Assembly (NCBI GenBank): GCA_025093555.1
Contig: JAIWNF010000026.1
Location: 1-64,000 of the forward strand
Reading direction: 5' to 3'
DNA: 64,000 nt
DNA from: Circinella umbellata
Taxonomy: Eukaryota; Mucoromycota; Mucoromycetes; Mucorales; Lichtheimiaceae
Below are positions 1 through 12,617 of the stretch, piece by piece. How positions within the stretch are numbered: the stretch's first letter is position 1; each line of letters begins with the position of its first letter. The notes below the pieces were generated by a model that had not been told where the DNA came from, searched no databases, and worked only from the letters and a program-made list of their open reading frames with translations. Position numbers and translations under genes: made by a program.

Positions 1-404
1 TAGGATTCAAAGACTCCCTAGCCAGCCCATTGGTGACATATCTTCCATCGGAATGGATACTTTGATTTACTTCTTAATTTTACGCTGGACTAATAAGATC
101 ACTTATAAAAAATAAACTCGCGTTTTTCACTCTTATTTTTTATTTGTTATATGCTAGCTGGTAGGAGACATGGGCAGTTTCATGATACATCCACTCTATT
201 GATTTAATAAATGGATCTTTAGTATATATAAAAGATAACGGGTGATAAATAATAAAAAACGAATATAGTGTATCTGTGGTATTATTATGGGCAATAATCA
301 TTAATGTAATAACTTCTGTTATGCATTATCACCCTAAATATCATTATCACGGACATGGATGCTATATGATTATAATGACTATCAACACCGCCAATTATTT
401 TTAC

Positions 405-570
405 TATTATCATCCAACATAACGATTACACCATCAGTTATTCTTTTTATTATCATCCAATATAATGATCAACACCATCAGTTGATCAGTTATTCTATTT
501 ATTATCATCCAATATAACGATCAAAATCGTCAGTTTTTTTTTTCACCATCCAACATAACGATTAACACTA
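405..570. repeat. Degenerate tandem repeat, about 4 copies
   Basis: Four imperfect copies of a unit containing TATCATCCAAYATAAYGATY begin near 405, 448, 500 and 544, spaced about 43-52 bp. Between them runs a CACCATCAGTTATT-like segment, also degenerate. The copies differ by point changes and small indels, so this is an old minisatellite rather than a recent expansion. No coding potential was seen across it. Confidence 0.7.
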
Positions 571-788
571 TTAATTATTTTATCTGTCAAGGTGTACAAG
601 TAATCATTTACAACTTACCTTTTTATTTATTAATTTACTGATATGAAAAGTCAAATATCTGGTGCACAGTAAAATAACCACAAATCTATTATATAGTTGT
701 TACAACTATTTGATGAATCAAGCAATAAATTAATTAAAGTTATTACTTATATTGATATATAATCTAGAATAATAATAATAGATATACT

Positions 789-809
789 ATATATATATAT
801 ATATATATA
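789..809. repeat. (TA)n microsatellite
   Basis: Simple alternating TA run. Similar runs of 20-30 bp recur through the window (near 8230-8255, 11178-11198, 12584-12613, 15167-15180, 17257-17274, 18591-18614, 27580-27601, 35196-35208 and 43208-43226). They lie in intergenic DNA, UTRs or introns. Confidence 0.9.
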
Positions 810-2636
810 GCCCTGTTCTCAGATAAAAACAGGTTACAGACTAATAACGTATAGAAAAAATAATATCGATAATAAAGTAAAAAGTTGGATGAAATAAAAG
901 AAATAGTTAATATATATAAAACACGGGGTGAAGCAGGATCAAGATAGTAACACCGTTATGTGTTTGATGTTCTATGGTAGTTTCTGTGGTAGTAATAGCA
1001 ACGTATTATTTTTTTGATATAACAAAACAAAAAAGTAATAGTGAAAAACGCAAGTTTATTTTTCATGCAAACTATAATCGTAATAAAAAAAAGACTATAT
1101 AAAAGTTCTCATCTTCCTCTAAATGCCACCGAAACTTTTTTTATCAACCTTTCGATATTCTTTTATACATGTTTTGAATATTTAATGAGCAAGACGGTTA
1201 AATAGATGTCTTGAGATAAGCTCGTCTTTGTTATATATTATTGTTTTGACAAGAAAAAAAAAGTATTTATATAATAAATATACTAATTAACCATGTCTTT
1301 TTTTTTCCTTCTCAATCGCATCTGTTGTAATTAATTAAGTTCTCTTTATATTTTCTGGTAATATTATAAATAGTTTTGTAGATGTCGTCCGTTGATCCCA
1401 TTTGATTCGTGTCTACTGATGCATGATGGTTATAAGAAAAAAGGGGTTTTTTATAAGAACTCCACTCATACAAAATGCTGCCCGCCATTTTCTTAAAAAA
1501 AAGTCACCTGGTTTAGAATTTATTCCAGATCCAGTTGGGGTGAAATAAGGGTGTGCCAGGGGCACGCAGCGCTATCTTGAAAAAGAAAATGGAGCGCCTA
1601 AGATCAGGAAAAAATAGTTTTGATCATCCCATTAATCTTTGTGTCTCACCTGATAACTTTTTTATACAACGATATGATTTTTCTGTAATTCTCTATAAAT
1701 ATAAAGAACAGTATGATTTGATTAATTTTCATAATAAAAAGTAATTATTTATTTATTTGCTTATTTTTAAAACAAAGATTGTTATTTATTGTCTGGGCGT
1801 ACCACTTTGTTTAGCATTTTATTTTTGGGGAAAGGGTCGCATGTTGTATAATTATAGAGTCGTGATATTATGCATGGCACCCGGTTTTGCATGCTTGGAG
1901 CTGTTTCTATTCTTTTCTTTTTTAATCCTTATTGCTCCGCTGCAGATACGTTAAAAACAGAATTTTGATGAGATTTTGATCAAATAAAACAACTACTTGA
2001 TCGTTTGGATTCTGGAAAAATAAAAATAGAGAGAGAAGAGAAAGGATACGTTATTGTATGAAAGAAGGTGAGAATAAAGAGAGGTGAGAAAAAAATGAGG
2101 GGAATCCAAACAAACTAGGAAATAGAACTTGATGTTTCCGGTTGGTGTATGTGCTACGTGATTCGTTTCGTGTTTTTGTGCGTGTGTATGTGTGCACAAA
2201 ATAGTGGCATATGGAATTACTATAAAAAAACCAGTTTTTTATACATATTTTCTTAACTTGAGTTTTTTTTCTCTTTTCTTCTCTTTTCTTTCAAAATACT
2301 TTTATTTTTTTCTATTCATGTCCTCGACTAATAATAATGTAAAATCCATTTTCATTACATATTTTTTGATATATATACATGTTATTCACAATAAATTACA
2401 AACTAACTCGTTTATTTTATTCATAACGAATAGATACCCAATTTACAACAACCCCTACAACCATTCGGTACGTTATCTTTATCATATCGACTTCATAATA
2501 TTGTACTGCTTTCTCGAGGAGGAAAAAAAAAGTAGACTAAGTTTTCCATCTTTTTTTCTTTGAATACTACTTCCAATATGTATCAAATTTTGTATTATTA
2601 TTATTCTAAGTAGGCAATAACATCAATAACGCCAAA

Positions 2637-5600
2637 ATGGATGATGTGAAACCAGCAACTATACCCGTGGATGTTCCGACAGCGAACGCCAACAAGGAGA
2701 TGAAACAACCACCAGACAAGAAGGATCAAGTTAATACAAAACATGCTCAGCAAAAAGAAGACACACCACTATCGGTAAAATATGAAGATTATTAACAATC
2801 AGTCCATAATTCTTAAAATAACATAATTATATTAACATGAAGTATTTTGTTCTAAAAATAATAATAAACACAACAGCAGCCTTCCACAGATACCACAACT
2901 TTTGCGTTGATTAAACCTGATGCGTTTCAAAAGAAGCAAGAAATTATTCAACTTGTGAAATCATCTGGTTTTTCTATTAAACAAGAACGTGAGTTGACAC
3001 TTTCTCTTGATCAAGCTCAAGTTTTATTTAAAGATGAATCACAAGATTATTTACGCTGGTTGACAAGGTAAAAAATTACTATAAAAATACAATCGGCCGG
3101 TACTCCGAGGGTGAAAAAAAAATATATTACGTGATGGGTTGTACCATAAGAAGGGATGAAAAAAAAAACAAAGACTAAAATAGAATTATAAACTTTATTA
3201 AAGTGCACCTGTATATGCAATGGTTTTGCAAAAAGATTCTGGTGAAACTGTTCAGGCATGGCATTCCTTGATGGGTCCTGATGATGTCAAAAAAGCGAAG
3301 TCATCCAATCCGACAAGGTAGATATTATAAAACTTATTTCTTTTTCTGTTTTGATGCTATCCTGTTTTATTTATTTTAAGCTGATTGGTTTTACGTGTGG
3401 AACACATATAGTATTCGAGCACTGTATGGTAGCGCTACCCATCCTTTTCATAATGCTACACATGGAAGTGTTTCTGTAGCACAAGCTCAACAAGCTATTC
3501 AGGTGGTCTTTGTTACACAAAAGAACAATGACACTGGGGCACCAAAGAACGGAGGTAGTGATCCGAAGTTGGACGAGATGAAAAAACCAAGCACAACATC
3601 ACCAGAAAAATCATTAGACAGTGATAACCAAGCAACAACAACTACAGTACCGGTCACTTCCACTGCAGCTACCATGGAGACATTTGAGAAAGATAATACC
3701 AAAAAATCAACAATAGATGTTTCAGCTAATAACAACGAGTCTGTTAAGGCTCCAGAAACAAAAACACCAGTACCAAACAGTAACAACAACAACAACAACG
3801 ATATCAAGAAAGCTGATGCAGCTTCGGCAGCAGTTACAACATTGACGGAATCTAAGCCTAATAGTGACTGTAAAAAAGATGAGGAAAAGACGAATAAATC
3901 TACATCAGGACCGGACAAAAATACATCCGACAAACCAACAGAAAATGTGTCAAAACCATTGGCTGATAATAAACCTACGGCTACAACGGATCCTAAGTCA
4001 CCGGCTTCAGATGTCAATAGCAATTTGAAAATTGACAATAAAGCATCACCAGTACTATTAGCAACTGAACTCAAAAAGAACGATAAACCTATAACTGATG
4101 TGAAGAAGGATGATAAAACAGTGGTTGAAGTTAAAAAAGACGATAAACTGACTACAGCTACGGATACAAAGAAAGACATTAACAACAAGAACATAGACTC
4201 TAAAGTAACAAATGAACCGAAGAAAGAGGAGAAATTAGCAACAGAAGTCAAGTCAGCACCTGAAGATAAGAAAAACGGTGTCAATGACAAAACTGTGGTC
4301 ACATCCGAGCTTAAGAAAGGCGACAAACCGCTTGCCGATGGTAAGGCTGTAACAGAGGCTAAAAAAGACGAGAAACCTTTGTCCGAAACCAAATCAGTAA
4401 CAGCTGGACCAAAGAAGGACGACCAACCCCCAAAGAATTCCAAAATAGTGGCCGGCTCTACTGAGAAGGATGACAAGTCGCATATTGAAAGTAATTTATC
4501 AACAACCGAACCAAAAGGGAATGGAAAGCCCATTGTAGACCCTAAAGTTACAAATGCTTCAAAGAAAGACGAAACAATTGTGGAAGCTAAACCATTGACA
4601 GAGACAAAGAAGGATGATAAAGCTCTAGATGATATGAAAAAAGAAGATAAGGTCGCACTAAATACCAAAGCTGTAACTGAACCAAAAAAGGATGATAAAC
4701 CACCCATGGATACAAAAACTATCGTTGAACCCAAGAAGGACGACAAAACTACAGCGGATGCTAAATCAGCAGTCGCCATAGAGAAGGACGACACCAAACC
4801 AAAAGCTGATGCAAAGAATGATAGCAAACCCTCAGTTGAAGTCCAACCAGTAGTTGGGCTTACAAAAGACGACAAGGCTATTGTAAATGCTAAACCAGCA
4901 TTCGATGAAAAAAAGAATGACGGACTTGTTGTGGGTTCTAAAGCATTGCCTGAAACGAAGTCTGGTTTGGATATCCAGCCAGTGGTTGATTCAAACAAGG
5001 ATTCTAAAACAACGGAGGTCAAATCAATAACTGATGTGAAGAATGATTCAAAATCTATTGCCATAGATGCTAAACCTGTAACTGATGCCCAAACAGACAA
5101 ACAAAATGATGCAAAAAAGGATGTTTTAAATGATAAGCCTATTGGAGATACTAAAGCAACAGCAAAGAAGGATGATACATCTGTACAACAATTGGACGTA
5201 AAATCAGCTGATTTTTCTAATGCAAAGAAAGATGAGTCAGTAGCAAAGACTGAAAACAAATCTGACAATGTCCAAAAGGATGAGCCAGCAGCAAAAGCTG
5301 AAAATAAATCTGGAGATGTTAACAAGAATGATCCAGCGCCCAAGGTTCAAAGCAAATCAGTCGATGTTAACAAGAATGATTCAGCGGTAAAGGCGGGAAA
5401 CAAGCCAGTAGATGTCAAAAAGGATGAACCAGCAGCAAAGACTGAAAACAAATCTGGCGGTGTCCAAAAGGATGAGCCAGCGACAAAAGTTGAAAGCAAG
5501 TCCGGCGATGTTAAAAAGGATGAGCTAGTAGCCAAGGTTGAAAACAAGCCAGCCGATGTCAAAAAGGATGATCCAGCAGCGAAGACGGAAAACAAGCCAA

Positions 5601-8179
5601 TCGATGTCAAAAAGAATGATCCAGCAATTAAGACGGAAAACAAGCCAGTCGACGTCAAAAAGGATGATCCAGCAGCTAAGACGGAAAACAAGCCAACCGA
5701 TGTCAAAAAGGATGATCCAGCAATTAAGACTGAAAACAAGCCAGTCGACGTCAAAAAGGAGGAGCCTACAGTTAAAGTTGAAAACAAGCCAATAGATGTC
5801 AAAAAGGACGATTCAGCGGCTAAGACGGAAAACAAGCCAGTCGACGTCAAAAAGGATGATCCAGCAGCTAAGACGGAAAACAAGCCAACCGATGTCAAAA
5901 AGGATGATCCAGCAATTAAGACTGAAAACAAGCCAGTCGACGTCAAAAAGGAGGAGCCTACAGTTAAAGTTGAAAACAAGCCAATAGATGTCAAAAAGGA
6001 TGATCCAGTAGCAAAGACGGAAAACAAGCCAGTCGATGTCAAAAAAGATGCTCCAGTGGTTAAGACTGAAAACAAGCCAGTAGATGTCAAAAAGGATGAA
6101 CCAGCAGCAAAGACTGAAAACAAATCCGGCGATGTTAAAAAGGATGAGCCGGTAGCCAAGGTTGAAAACAAGCCAGTCGATGTCAAAAAGGATGATCCAG
6201 TAGCAAAGACGGAAAACAAGCCAGTCGATGTCAAAAAAGATGCTCCAGTGGTTAAGACTGAAAACAAGCCAGTCGATGTCAAAAAGGATGAACCAGCAGC
6301 AAAGACTGAAAACAAGCCAGTCGATGTCAAAAAAGATGCTCCAGCGGTTAAGACTGAAAACAAGCCAGTAGATGTCAAAACGGATGAACCAGCAGCAAAG
6401 ACTGAAAGCAAATCCGGCGATGTTAAAAAGGATGAGCCGGTAGCCAAGGTTGAAAACAAGCCAATCAATGTCAAAAAAGACGATTCAGCGGCTAAGACAG
6501 AAAACAAGCCAGTCGACGGCAAAAAGGATGACCCAGCAGCAAAGACTGAAAACAGGTCTGTCGATATTAAGAAGGATGAACCAGGAGACAAGTCTGCATC
6601 TGAGCAAGCAGAAACTGTTAAGCCATCTGCTAACGCGTCCAAAGAAGCTGCAGCCCATCCACCAGTTAAAACTACAGTCCAGCTAACAAGTAATAGTGAG
6701 AAGAAGGAAGATACTGTTAAACCAGATGCTGCTGGTACAGCAAGTCAAGATAAACCCGCACCAACTGTTGGCGGTCGGCAAGTTGGCAGTGTCAGGGCTG
6801 CACTTGAAAAATTCAGTGGGGGTAACAATGTCTTCAAAGCATCTGAGAACAAGTTACCACCCAGAACAATTTCATCGGATAGAGCCGCATTCTGGAAAAA
6901 GAAAGAAACTGACAATGGAAACAAGGCCAAAGATGAAAAGCCACCATGGGTTAAACGCGCTGAAGAAATTAACAACAAGAAGAACGAAGTTAAGCCACCA
7001 GCACCTGAAGCAAAGAAGGATATACCACTTGCCAAGGTTAATGATGCCAAGAAAATGGAGGAAGAAAAGACCAGGGATGAACTAGTAAAAGAAGTTGTCG
7101 AGACAGCAGTATCTGCATCCAGCGTCAAAGAGCCATCATCAACAACAGTACCTGTTACAGAACCTGTCACAGCATCTGATTTGTCAAATACATTAGACAC
7201 TAAGGACAAGGTTCTTGAAAAGACATCCACTGATATTGATAAAAAGAAGGAAGTTAATGAAAAGGTTGTTTCTGATGAAGAGAAGAAGGAAGTAAAAGAT
7301 CACGTGGTAAAGGACAAGCCCTTAGATGAGAAGAAGAATGATAACGAAACGAAATCAGTGAACACTGTCAATTCCATTTCTGAAAACAAAAATAAGTCTG
7401 AAGAGCAAAAGATAATAGGCAAGAAACCATCCGAAAAGCAAAAACCAGCTCTCGACAAGGAAAAAGTGAAATCTGGATCAAGATTACCCAGCCCAAAACA
7501 GCCCTCTTCACCCAAGGACAAAGCCACCACCAAACAATCCTCGCCTAAATCGACATCACCTAGGTCAACATCGCCTAAATCAACATCACCTAAATCAAGT
7601 ACGATTATCAAAGAACAGCACCATGCTAAAAAGACTCCTGTCACAACAAGTAAGATACCACCTTTAAAAAAACAACCTGTCGAAACGGTCAAGAAACATA
7701 AACCTGTCGAACAAGGGGCACGGTCACGCGTTCCTCGAGTAGCGACTATTGGTACTACAGCAACAGCAAAGAAACAACATCATCAACCTACTCAGCAACA
7801 AGAGGAACCTCCCAAACCGAAGAAAAAGACCGGAACAACATCCCGTAGTAGCTTCTTGGCTCGTTTAACTGCACCTACTGCCTCAAGTGCGCGTAAAAAT
7901 GTGGGTACCGGTACCCCAGAACCAGTTTCTACAACAAATGGCAAACGTGACTCACGAAATAATACTATAGCAATCAAAACTGCTCGCTCACGTATTGTTA
8001 GACCATCACCAGAGCAATCTCAACATCTGCAAAAGGTAAACTCACAGCACGGTGAACCAGTAGCTAGTAATAACCACCATTACAAGTCTGCTGCTCCTCC
8101 ACCACCACAACCTCAAGGAACTAGTCATAGTGGCAATAATAATATTAACAAGACTGCCGAAGTTTCCCAACAACAGTAA
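2637..8179 (+). CDS. NDK-like domain fused to giant Lys/Asp-rich repeat protein
   Basis: Four exons: 2637-2774, 2877-3067, 3204-3317 and 3412-8179, giving about 1736 residues. All introns are GT-AG and the phases agree. Residues about 52-185 resemble a nucleoside diphosphate kinase fold: ALIKPDA near the N-terminal strand, PVYAMVL, SIRALYG, and NATHGS with the family's phospho-His. The canonical Arg just before that Asn is replaced (PFHNATHGS), so NDP kinase activity is doubtful. Residues from about 751 to 1207 hold roughly 29 tandem copies of a 16-residue unit close to KKDEPAAKTENKPVDV. The C-terminus has SPK/SPR repeats (nt 7485-7590) and a basic, Ser-rich tail. The tail composition suggests a disordered, perhaps cytoskeleton-associated protein, but that is inference. 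The second acceptor is a CAGCAG tandem (start 2877 or 2880). It is convergent with arginase. Confidence 0.8.
5221..6590 (+). repeat. Coding minisatellite, 48-bp unit in 192-bp higher-order repeats
   Basis: About 29 tandem copies of a 48-bp unit encode the 16-residue KKDEPAAKTENKPVDV-type repeat. A higher-order period of four units is visible. Positions 5629-5808 are identical to 5821-6000 at an offset of 192 bp, and the stretch beginning 6001 recurs from 6193 at the same offset. Every unit length is a multiple of three, so expansions keep the frame open. The flanking region 4050-5200 has older, irregular KKDDK-containing repeats. Confidence 0.9.
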
Positions 8180-8224
8180 AACAGAAGAATAACACTTACG
8201 TATACTACACTATAACAAATATAT

Positions 8225-8255
<31 letters not shown>

Positions 8256-8528
8256 ACATCATGGTAGAAAAAGGATTTTATTTTATTTTTGGCTGCAATT
8301 ATTAATATAGTCAACGACGCATTTAAAGATTCCCTTCTTTTCTTATTTCACTTTCTTCTTTTATCAATCTATTTTTTCTCCTTTTTTTAATTGTTTAAAA
8401 CAACTCCACATCTATAATAAACAAATTCTTATACTGTAGATTCTCATTTTTCTTTTGTTTATTTTATAATCGATATAAAACGTGTATGTAAAGAATATAT
8501 ATATTTGTATTAGAAATTATTATTATTT
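8180..8528. other. Convergent 3' intergenic spacer
   Basis: About 350 bp separate the stop of the NDK-fusion gene (+) and the stop of arginase (-). The spacer holds a TA microsatellite (about 8230-8255) and T-rich stretches on the plus strand, which fit fungal 3' UTR composition. No ORF or RNA gene was seen. Confidence 0.6.
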
Positions 8529-9703
8529 TTAAAGCAAAGTTTCACCTAAACAACATCTTGCTAATGAACATCCAACTTGAATAGTTTGAGCAACAGCTAC
8601 TTCATCTTCAAGAGCAGGATTGACTTCCATGATATCAGCAGCTACCAGAAGACCTGTTTCAGCAATGGCTTCACAGATATAATGACCTTCTCGGAATGTT
8701 AAACCACCACGTACAGGAGTGCCCTATAGAATAATAAATAAACATAATTAGTAAAAAAAAAATTAATAATTACCTTATAAAGTTATTTTTTTTTACAGCT
8801 GATAAAAAAAAACCTGTTACTAATGTATATAACTTACCGTGCTTGGTGCCACTGAAGGATCCAAAGCATCCACATCAAAAGATAAATGAATTGGTAATTC
8901 CCTGTTTGGATTCACATGATCCAGGGCCATATCCACTACCTTACCAATACCATACTTATCAACATGGTGCATTGTAAAAGCTTGAATACCTAAGGACTTG
9001 ATGGTCTTTTTTTCAAATGCGTCAAGATCTCTTAAACCAATATACACCAATCTGTTTGCTTTTAAAATAGGCTTTACCCATTGGAAATCTGGGTGATCCG
9101 TCGATAAACCCATCAAAAAACTTAATGGACATCCATGAATATTACCACTTTCAGTTGCTTCTGGTGTATTAATGTCCTGTGTAAGTATCAAAGTTAGAAA
9201 TAAAAAGGGTCATAAAGATGATGTCATAACAACAACAGCAATAATAATCATAGAAATATTTTACTCATTCATAACCATAATTTAATTATATACTTTACCG
9301 CATGAGCATCAACCCAGATAAGACAAGCATCAGGATATACACCAAAGACACCAGACACAGTAGCCAATGCTACAGAATGATCACCTCCTAGCGTGAGAAC
9401 AAATTTTCCTTGTTTCGCACGCTCATGAATCTGGTGGGCAACGTTTTGTGTGACGGCAGAAACAAACTTGGGCTGCTTCAATCCCATGACATCAGGGTCG
9501 GATGAAGGTTGAAGTTCATTAATGATATTCTCATTGGATTCATGGGCGACTTCCCATCCAAGTTCCTGAAGTTGTTCAGCAAGTCCCGAGTCTACCAATC
9601 TTAATGGACCCTTTTCAACACCTTTTTGGGGTTGACCACCATTGAATGGAACACCAATAATAGAAACTTGACGAGATTTAATTAAGGGAGTTGATTTGAC
9701 CAT
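8529..9703 (-). CDS. Arginase
   Basis: Three exons in coding order: 9299-9703, 8838-9176 and 8529-8723, giving 312 residues, the usual size for eukaryotic arginase. It hydrolyses L-arginine to ornithine and urea. The Mn-binding motifs are all visible: GGDHS, DAHADINTPE (joined across intron 1) and [18 protein letters not shown] (joined across intron 2), followed by RGGL. Intron 1 falls exactly inside the metal motif DAHA|D and intron 2 after APST. The N-terminus ([21 protein letters not shown]) is typical and shows no targeting presequence, so a cytosolic location is expected. The 5' flank (about 9725-9870) is strongly pyrimidine-rich on the coding strand, a common fungal promoter or leader feature. 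Confidence 0.95.
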
Positions 9704-11552
9704 TGTGAGGTTTCTTTTTTCTGTTTATAAGTAGTTGGAAGAAGAAAAAGAAAAAGAAATGAGAAGTAGAAAGGTAAAAATAAAATAAAATAAAATAAAA
9801 AGAGAAAAGCAAGACGAAGGATTTAAAATAAAAGAAAAAAAAGGAGAAAAAAAAAAACCTGAGAAAATATACAACTTGATAATGAAATGACTTTCTTTTT
9901 TTTCTATTTACTATCAAAAATAGATTTCTTTTTTAATGAAAAGTGACGTTATCAATATAATAAACGTCTATTAACAAGACCCCATACTGTTGATGAGACC
10001 TATGGAGAGTATAAAATGCGTAGACACATAGTAGACATCATTATAGTGAACCCAAAGAAAAGGAACCACGTGAATCTCTCGGACAATAATTAGTTTATTT
10101 CTTTTGACGAAAACAAACTTGAAATGGCAAGTAATGCCAAAAATGTTAAATTTGTAATCTATAGAATCGGACACCTCAGCCTTTATGCATGGTTTCCTGT
10201 TGATTAGAATCAAAAGGTTATATAATACATATATTTCTTTGAATTTGTGCAAGAAAAAGCATAATACTAATGTTTATATGTCGTTAACGATGAAATGCAA
10301 CACAACCGTAAAATAAATCGATTACGTTTAACGATCCGCGTGTGAATATGAGAAAAGAGTTACATCGGTCGGGTCAAATAGCCTTCACATCTGCATGATT
10401 GATGCAGTAGATGATACAGCGGCATTATAAAACTATTTTTATTTTGGGAAATGGCGGGTTTGATCTTTGTACTACTTTGACAGTGCCGCTCTCTTTTTCA
10501 TCGTAAAACGCAATCTAAATGTACATATATGGGACGGGTACCATGTATTAAAAATGCGGAGACTTCAAGATGTCATTACGACAGCCATATCTTTCTTATC
10601 ATTTATTTACTATCTACGATATACAATTCGGGAACGGGATTAGATACCCCTGAATTTATGCATAAGATTTGACTATTTATAAAAAAAAAAGTTGAGACGA
10701 CAAACAAATGTAACAAATAAGATTACGATGACGCATACTTGGAAAAGAAAAAATTACACAGTAATAATATAACAGTCCATCACGTTATCAGTCAATATAA
10801 CAAACAAGTAGACACAATGAAATAGTATATAAAATAGATAAAATAGATGTATACAGCAACCAAATTCATGTTAAAGAAATATATTCGACTTATTATTTTT
10901 CTTAAACTAATACATAATGACACTCTCAAACAACAAAATAATATATTATTCACGTGTGTGCTTCTCTATAACTGTGACATTATTTCATTGTTTAAATTTC
11001 AAGGAACAGGTTCTAGGTACGAATTTGAAACAGCAGACCGAACTTTGCTCCTTGAAACTTTAAAGGATCAATGATTAGATTCAAGGATAGTTCCTTTGAA
11101 AAGCTGTAGGAAGTTTCCTCAACCAAATTAAAGGATCAGATTCATGAATTAATTCCCTGAATAAATTTTGGTATCATATATATATATATATATATATAAG
11201 TAGATGTATCTTATACAATATAAAAAAAGCAAACGTAAAAAGTACAGTCTTAAGAAAAATCATGAGGGGGTTAAGTGAAAAAAAAAGTTCGATAAAAGAA
11301 AGGTATTCAAGACAATAATATGAAAAGCTAACTTTCATTTTCTTCTTGTTAATCGACATACTTCCACAATCGACGTTTTTTGATATTCTTTGCTTGTCTA
11401 CCACGTCAAAAAACATTTACTGTATTTTTCGTTATAATCAATTATAGTAGGTTCAAAAGTCAAATGAGATGTTTGGTTTTTATTATTATTAAAAATATTA
11501 TGATAACGTGTTGCTTTTTATATATACATATATATATATTTATTTCGATAAG
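9704..11552. other. Intergenic region, no gene seen
   Basis: This contains the CT-rich (coding-strand) upstream region of arginase at 9704-9870 and the 3' flank of the aldehyde dehydrogenase. The ORFs at 9971-10252, 10847-11074 and 11174-11416 lack splice-consistent extension or recognisable protein motifs. Around 10998-11140 there are several direct and inverted copies of TTCAAGGA / TCCTTGAA, possibly a decayed mobile-element fragment. Confidence 0.5.
10998..11140. repeat. Cluster of short direct and inverted repeats
   Basis: TTCAAGGAAC (10998) is mirrored by TCCTTGAAAC (11049) and TTCCTTTGAA (11091). TTCAAGGATAG (11080) and two TTAAAGGATCA copies (about 11060 and 11128) also occur. The arrangement could be a decayed miniature element or chance in AT-rich DNA. 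No terminal inverted repeat with target duplication could be defined. Confidence 0.35.
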
Positions 11553-12581
11553 TTAACGACGTTTGAAATAGATGACAAACAATGCGATAAGCAGAGCCAG
11601 CTTCTTGAACGCACCCTTGTAAGCCTTGATTTTCAAGGAAAGTGGAGAAGTCACCATAAGCATACGCATCATGTTGGTGCGCTTATCGGTATAAGGAGGA
11701 TAACGAACAGCAATAAGGCTTTCCATGTTCAATTTCTTTGCCATTACGGAACGTTCGTGTGTGAAGGCTCTGTATGATCGTTCACCATGATAGTTACCAA
11801 TACCAGAGTTACCAATACCACCGAAAGGTAAAGAATATTCTATTGTATTTATATTTTAAATTAAGTAAATAATATGGAATACATTTACAATTGAAAAAAG
11901 AAAAGTTGAAGATTTATTTACCTGCTTGATGCATCAAACAGTCATTAATGCACACACCACCAGATTGGGTATTATCCAAAACTATAATAATAATATCATA
12001 CATATATTTAGAATTATTTAAAATTTTAACAGTAAATGTATATGTCACATTTTTTCATGATTCAACTTACTCTTTTGAGCTAATTTCTTTTTGCCAGTGA
12101 ATGCATAGAGTACAAGTGGAGGCAAGCTATAAAAGTAATAACAATAAATTTCAATATCTGGTTTTTATACTTTCAACATATTTCTACCACCAACCTAATG
12201 ATCCGTTTTATTTGTAAACTTACTTTTGGTTCACCATATGAATAGCATCATCCAAGTTAGAGTAAGGAATAACTGGAAGAATAGGACCAAAGATTTCATC
12301 ACCCATGAGAACTTGATCCTTAAACTTGACGTCAGTGACAAGAGTAGGGGCAATATAACGTTCATTACGATCATATTCACCACCGAATGCAATAGCACCA
12401 CTTTGACGGTTTTCCAACATACCAACAACACGATCGACATGGCGTTCAGAAACCATACGAGCGTAGTTGGAAGATTGCTTAGGATCTTCACCGAACCATG
12501 TCTTAATAGTTTTACGGAATGCTTCAGCGAATGCATCCATCTTATCTTCGGGAACCAAGACATAGTCAACAGCGATACAAA

Positions 12582-12617
<36 letters not shown>

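Larger units (their letters stand above)
1..2636. other. Intergenic AT-rich region, no gene seen
   Basis: No reading frame here has convincing splice structure, protein conservation or fungal codon pattern. Small ORFs at 1553-1744 and 1757-1954 are short and composed of AT-biased residues. The region contains a degenerate tandem repeat near 405-570, a TA microsatellite near 789-809, and a loose inverted repeat around 1483-1620 (CCATTTTCTT on the left, AAGAAAATGG on the right). The last few hundred bases are presumably the promoter of the gene starting at 2637. Confidence 0.6.

Noticed and set aside
1443..1620. Possible MITE from the inverted CCATTTTCTT / AAGAAAATGG pair
   Set aside because: Arms are short and imperfect and no target-site duplication is visible.
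5221..6590. Array of 48-bp repeats considered as a CRISPR array
   Set aside because: There are no spacers; the units are contiguous, vary by point changes and encode one continuous protein.
3499..6642. Two very long minus-strand ORFs (614 and 431 codons) antisense to the NDK-fusion gene
   Set aside because: They are the mirror of the Lys/Asp repeat: in-frame 48-bp periodicity and the codon set keep the opposite frame open. Their products are Ser/Phe/Leu-rich repeats with no own start context or splice logic.
10847..11074. Small ORF ending in TADRTLLLETLKDQ
   Set aside because: It overlaps a cluster of short repeats and lacks conservation signs or splice extension.
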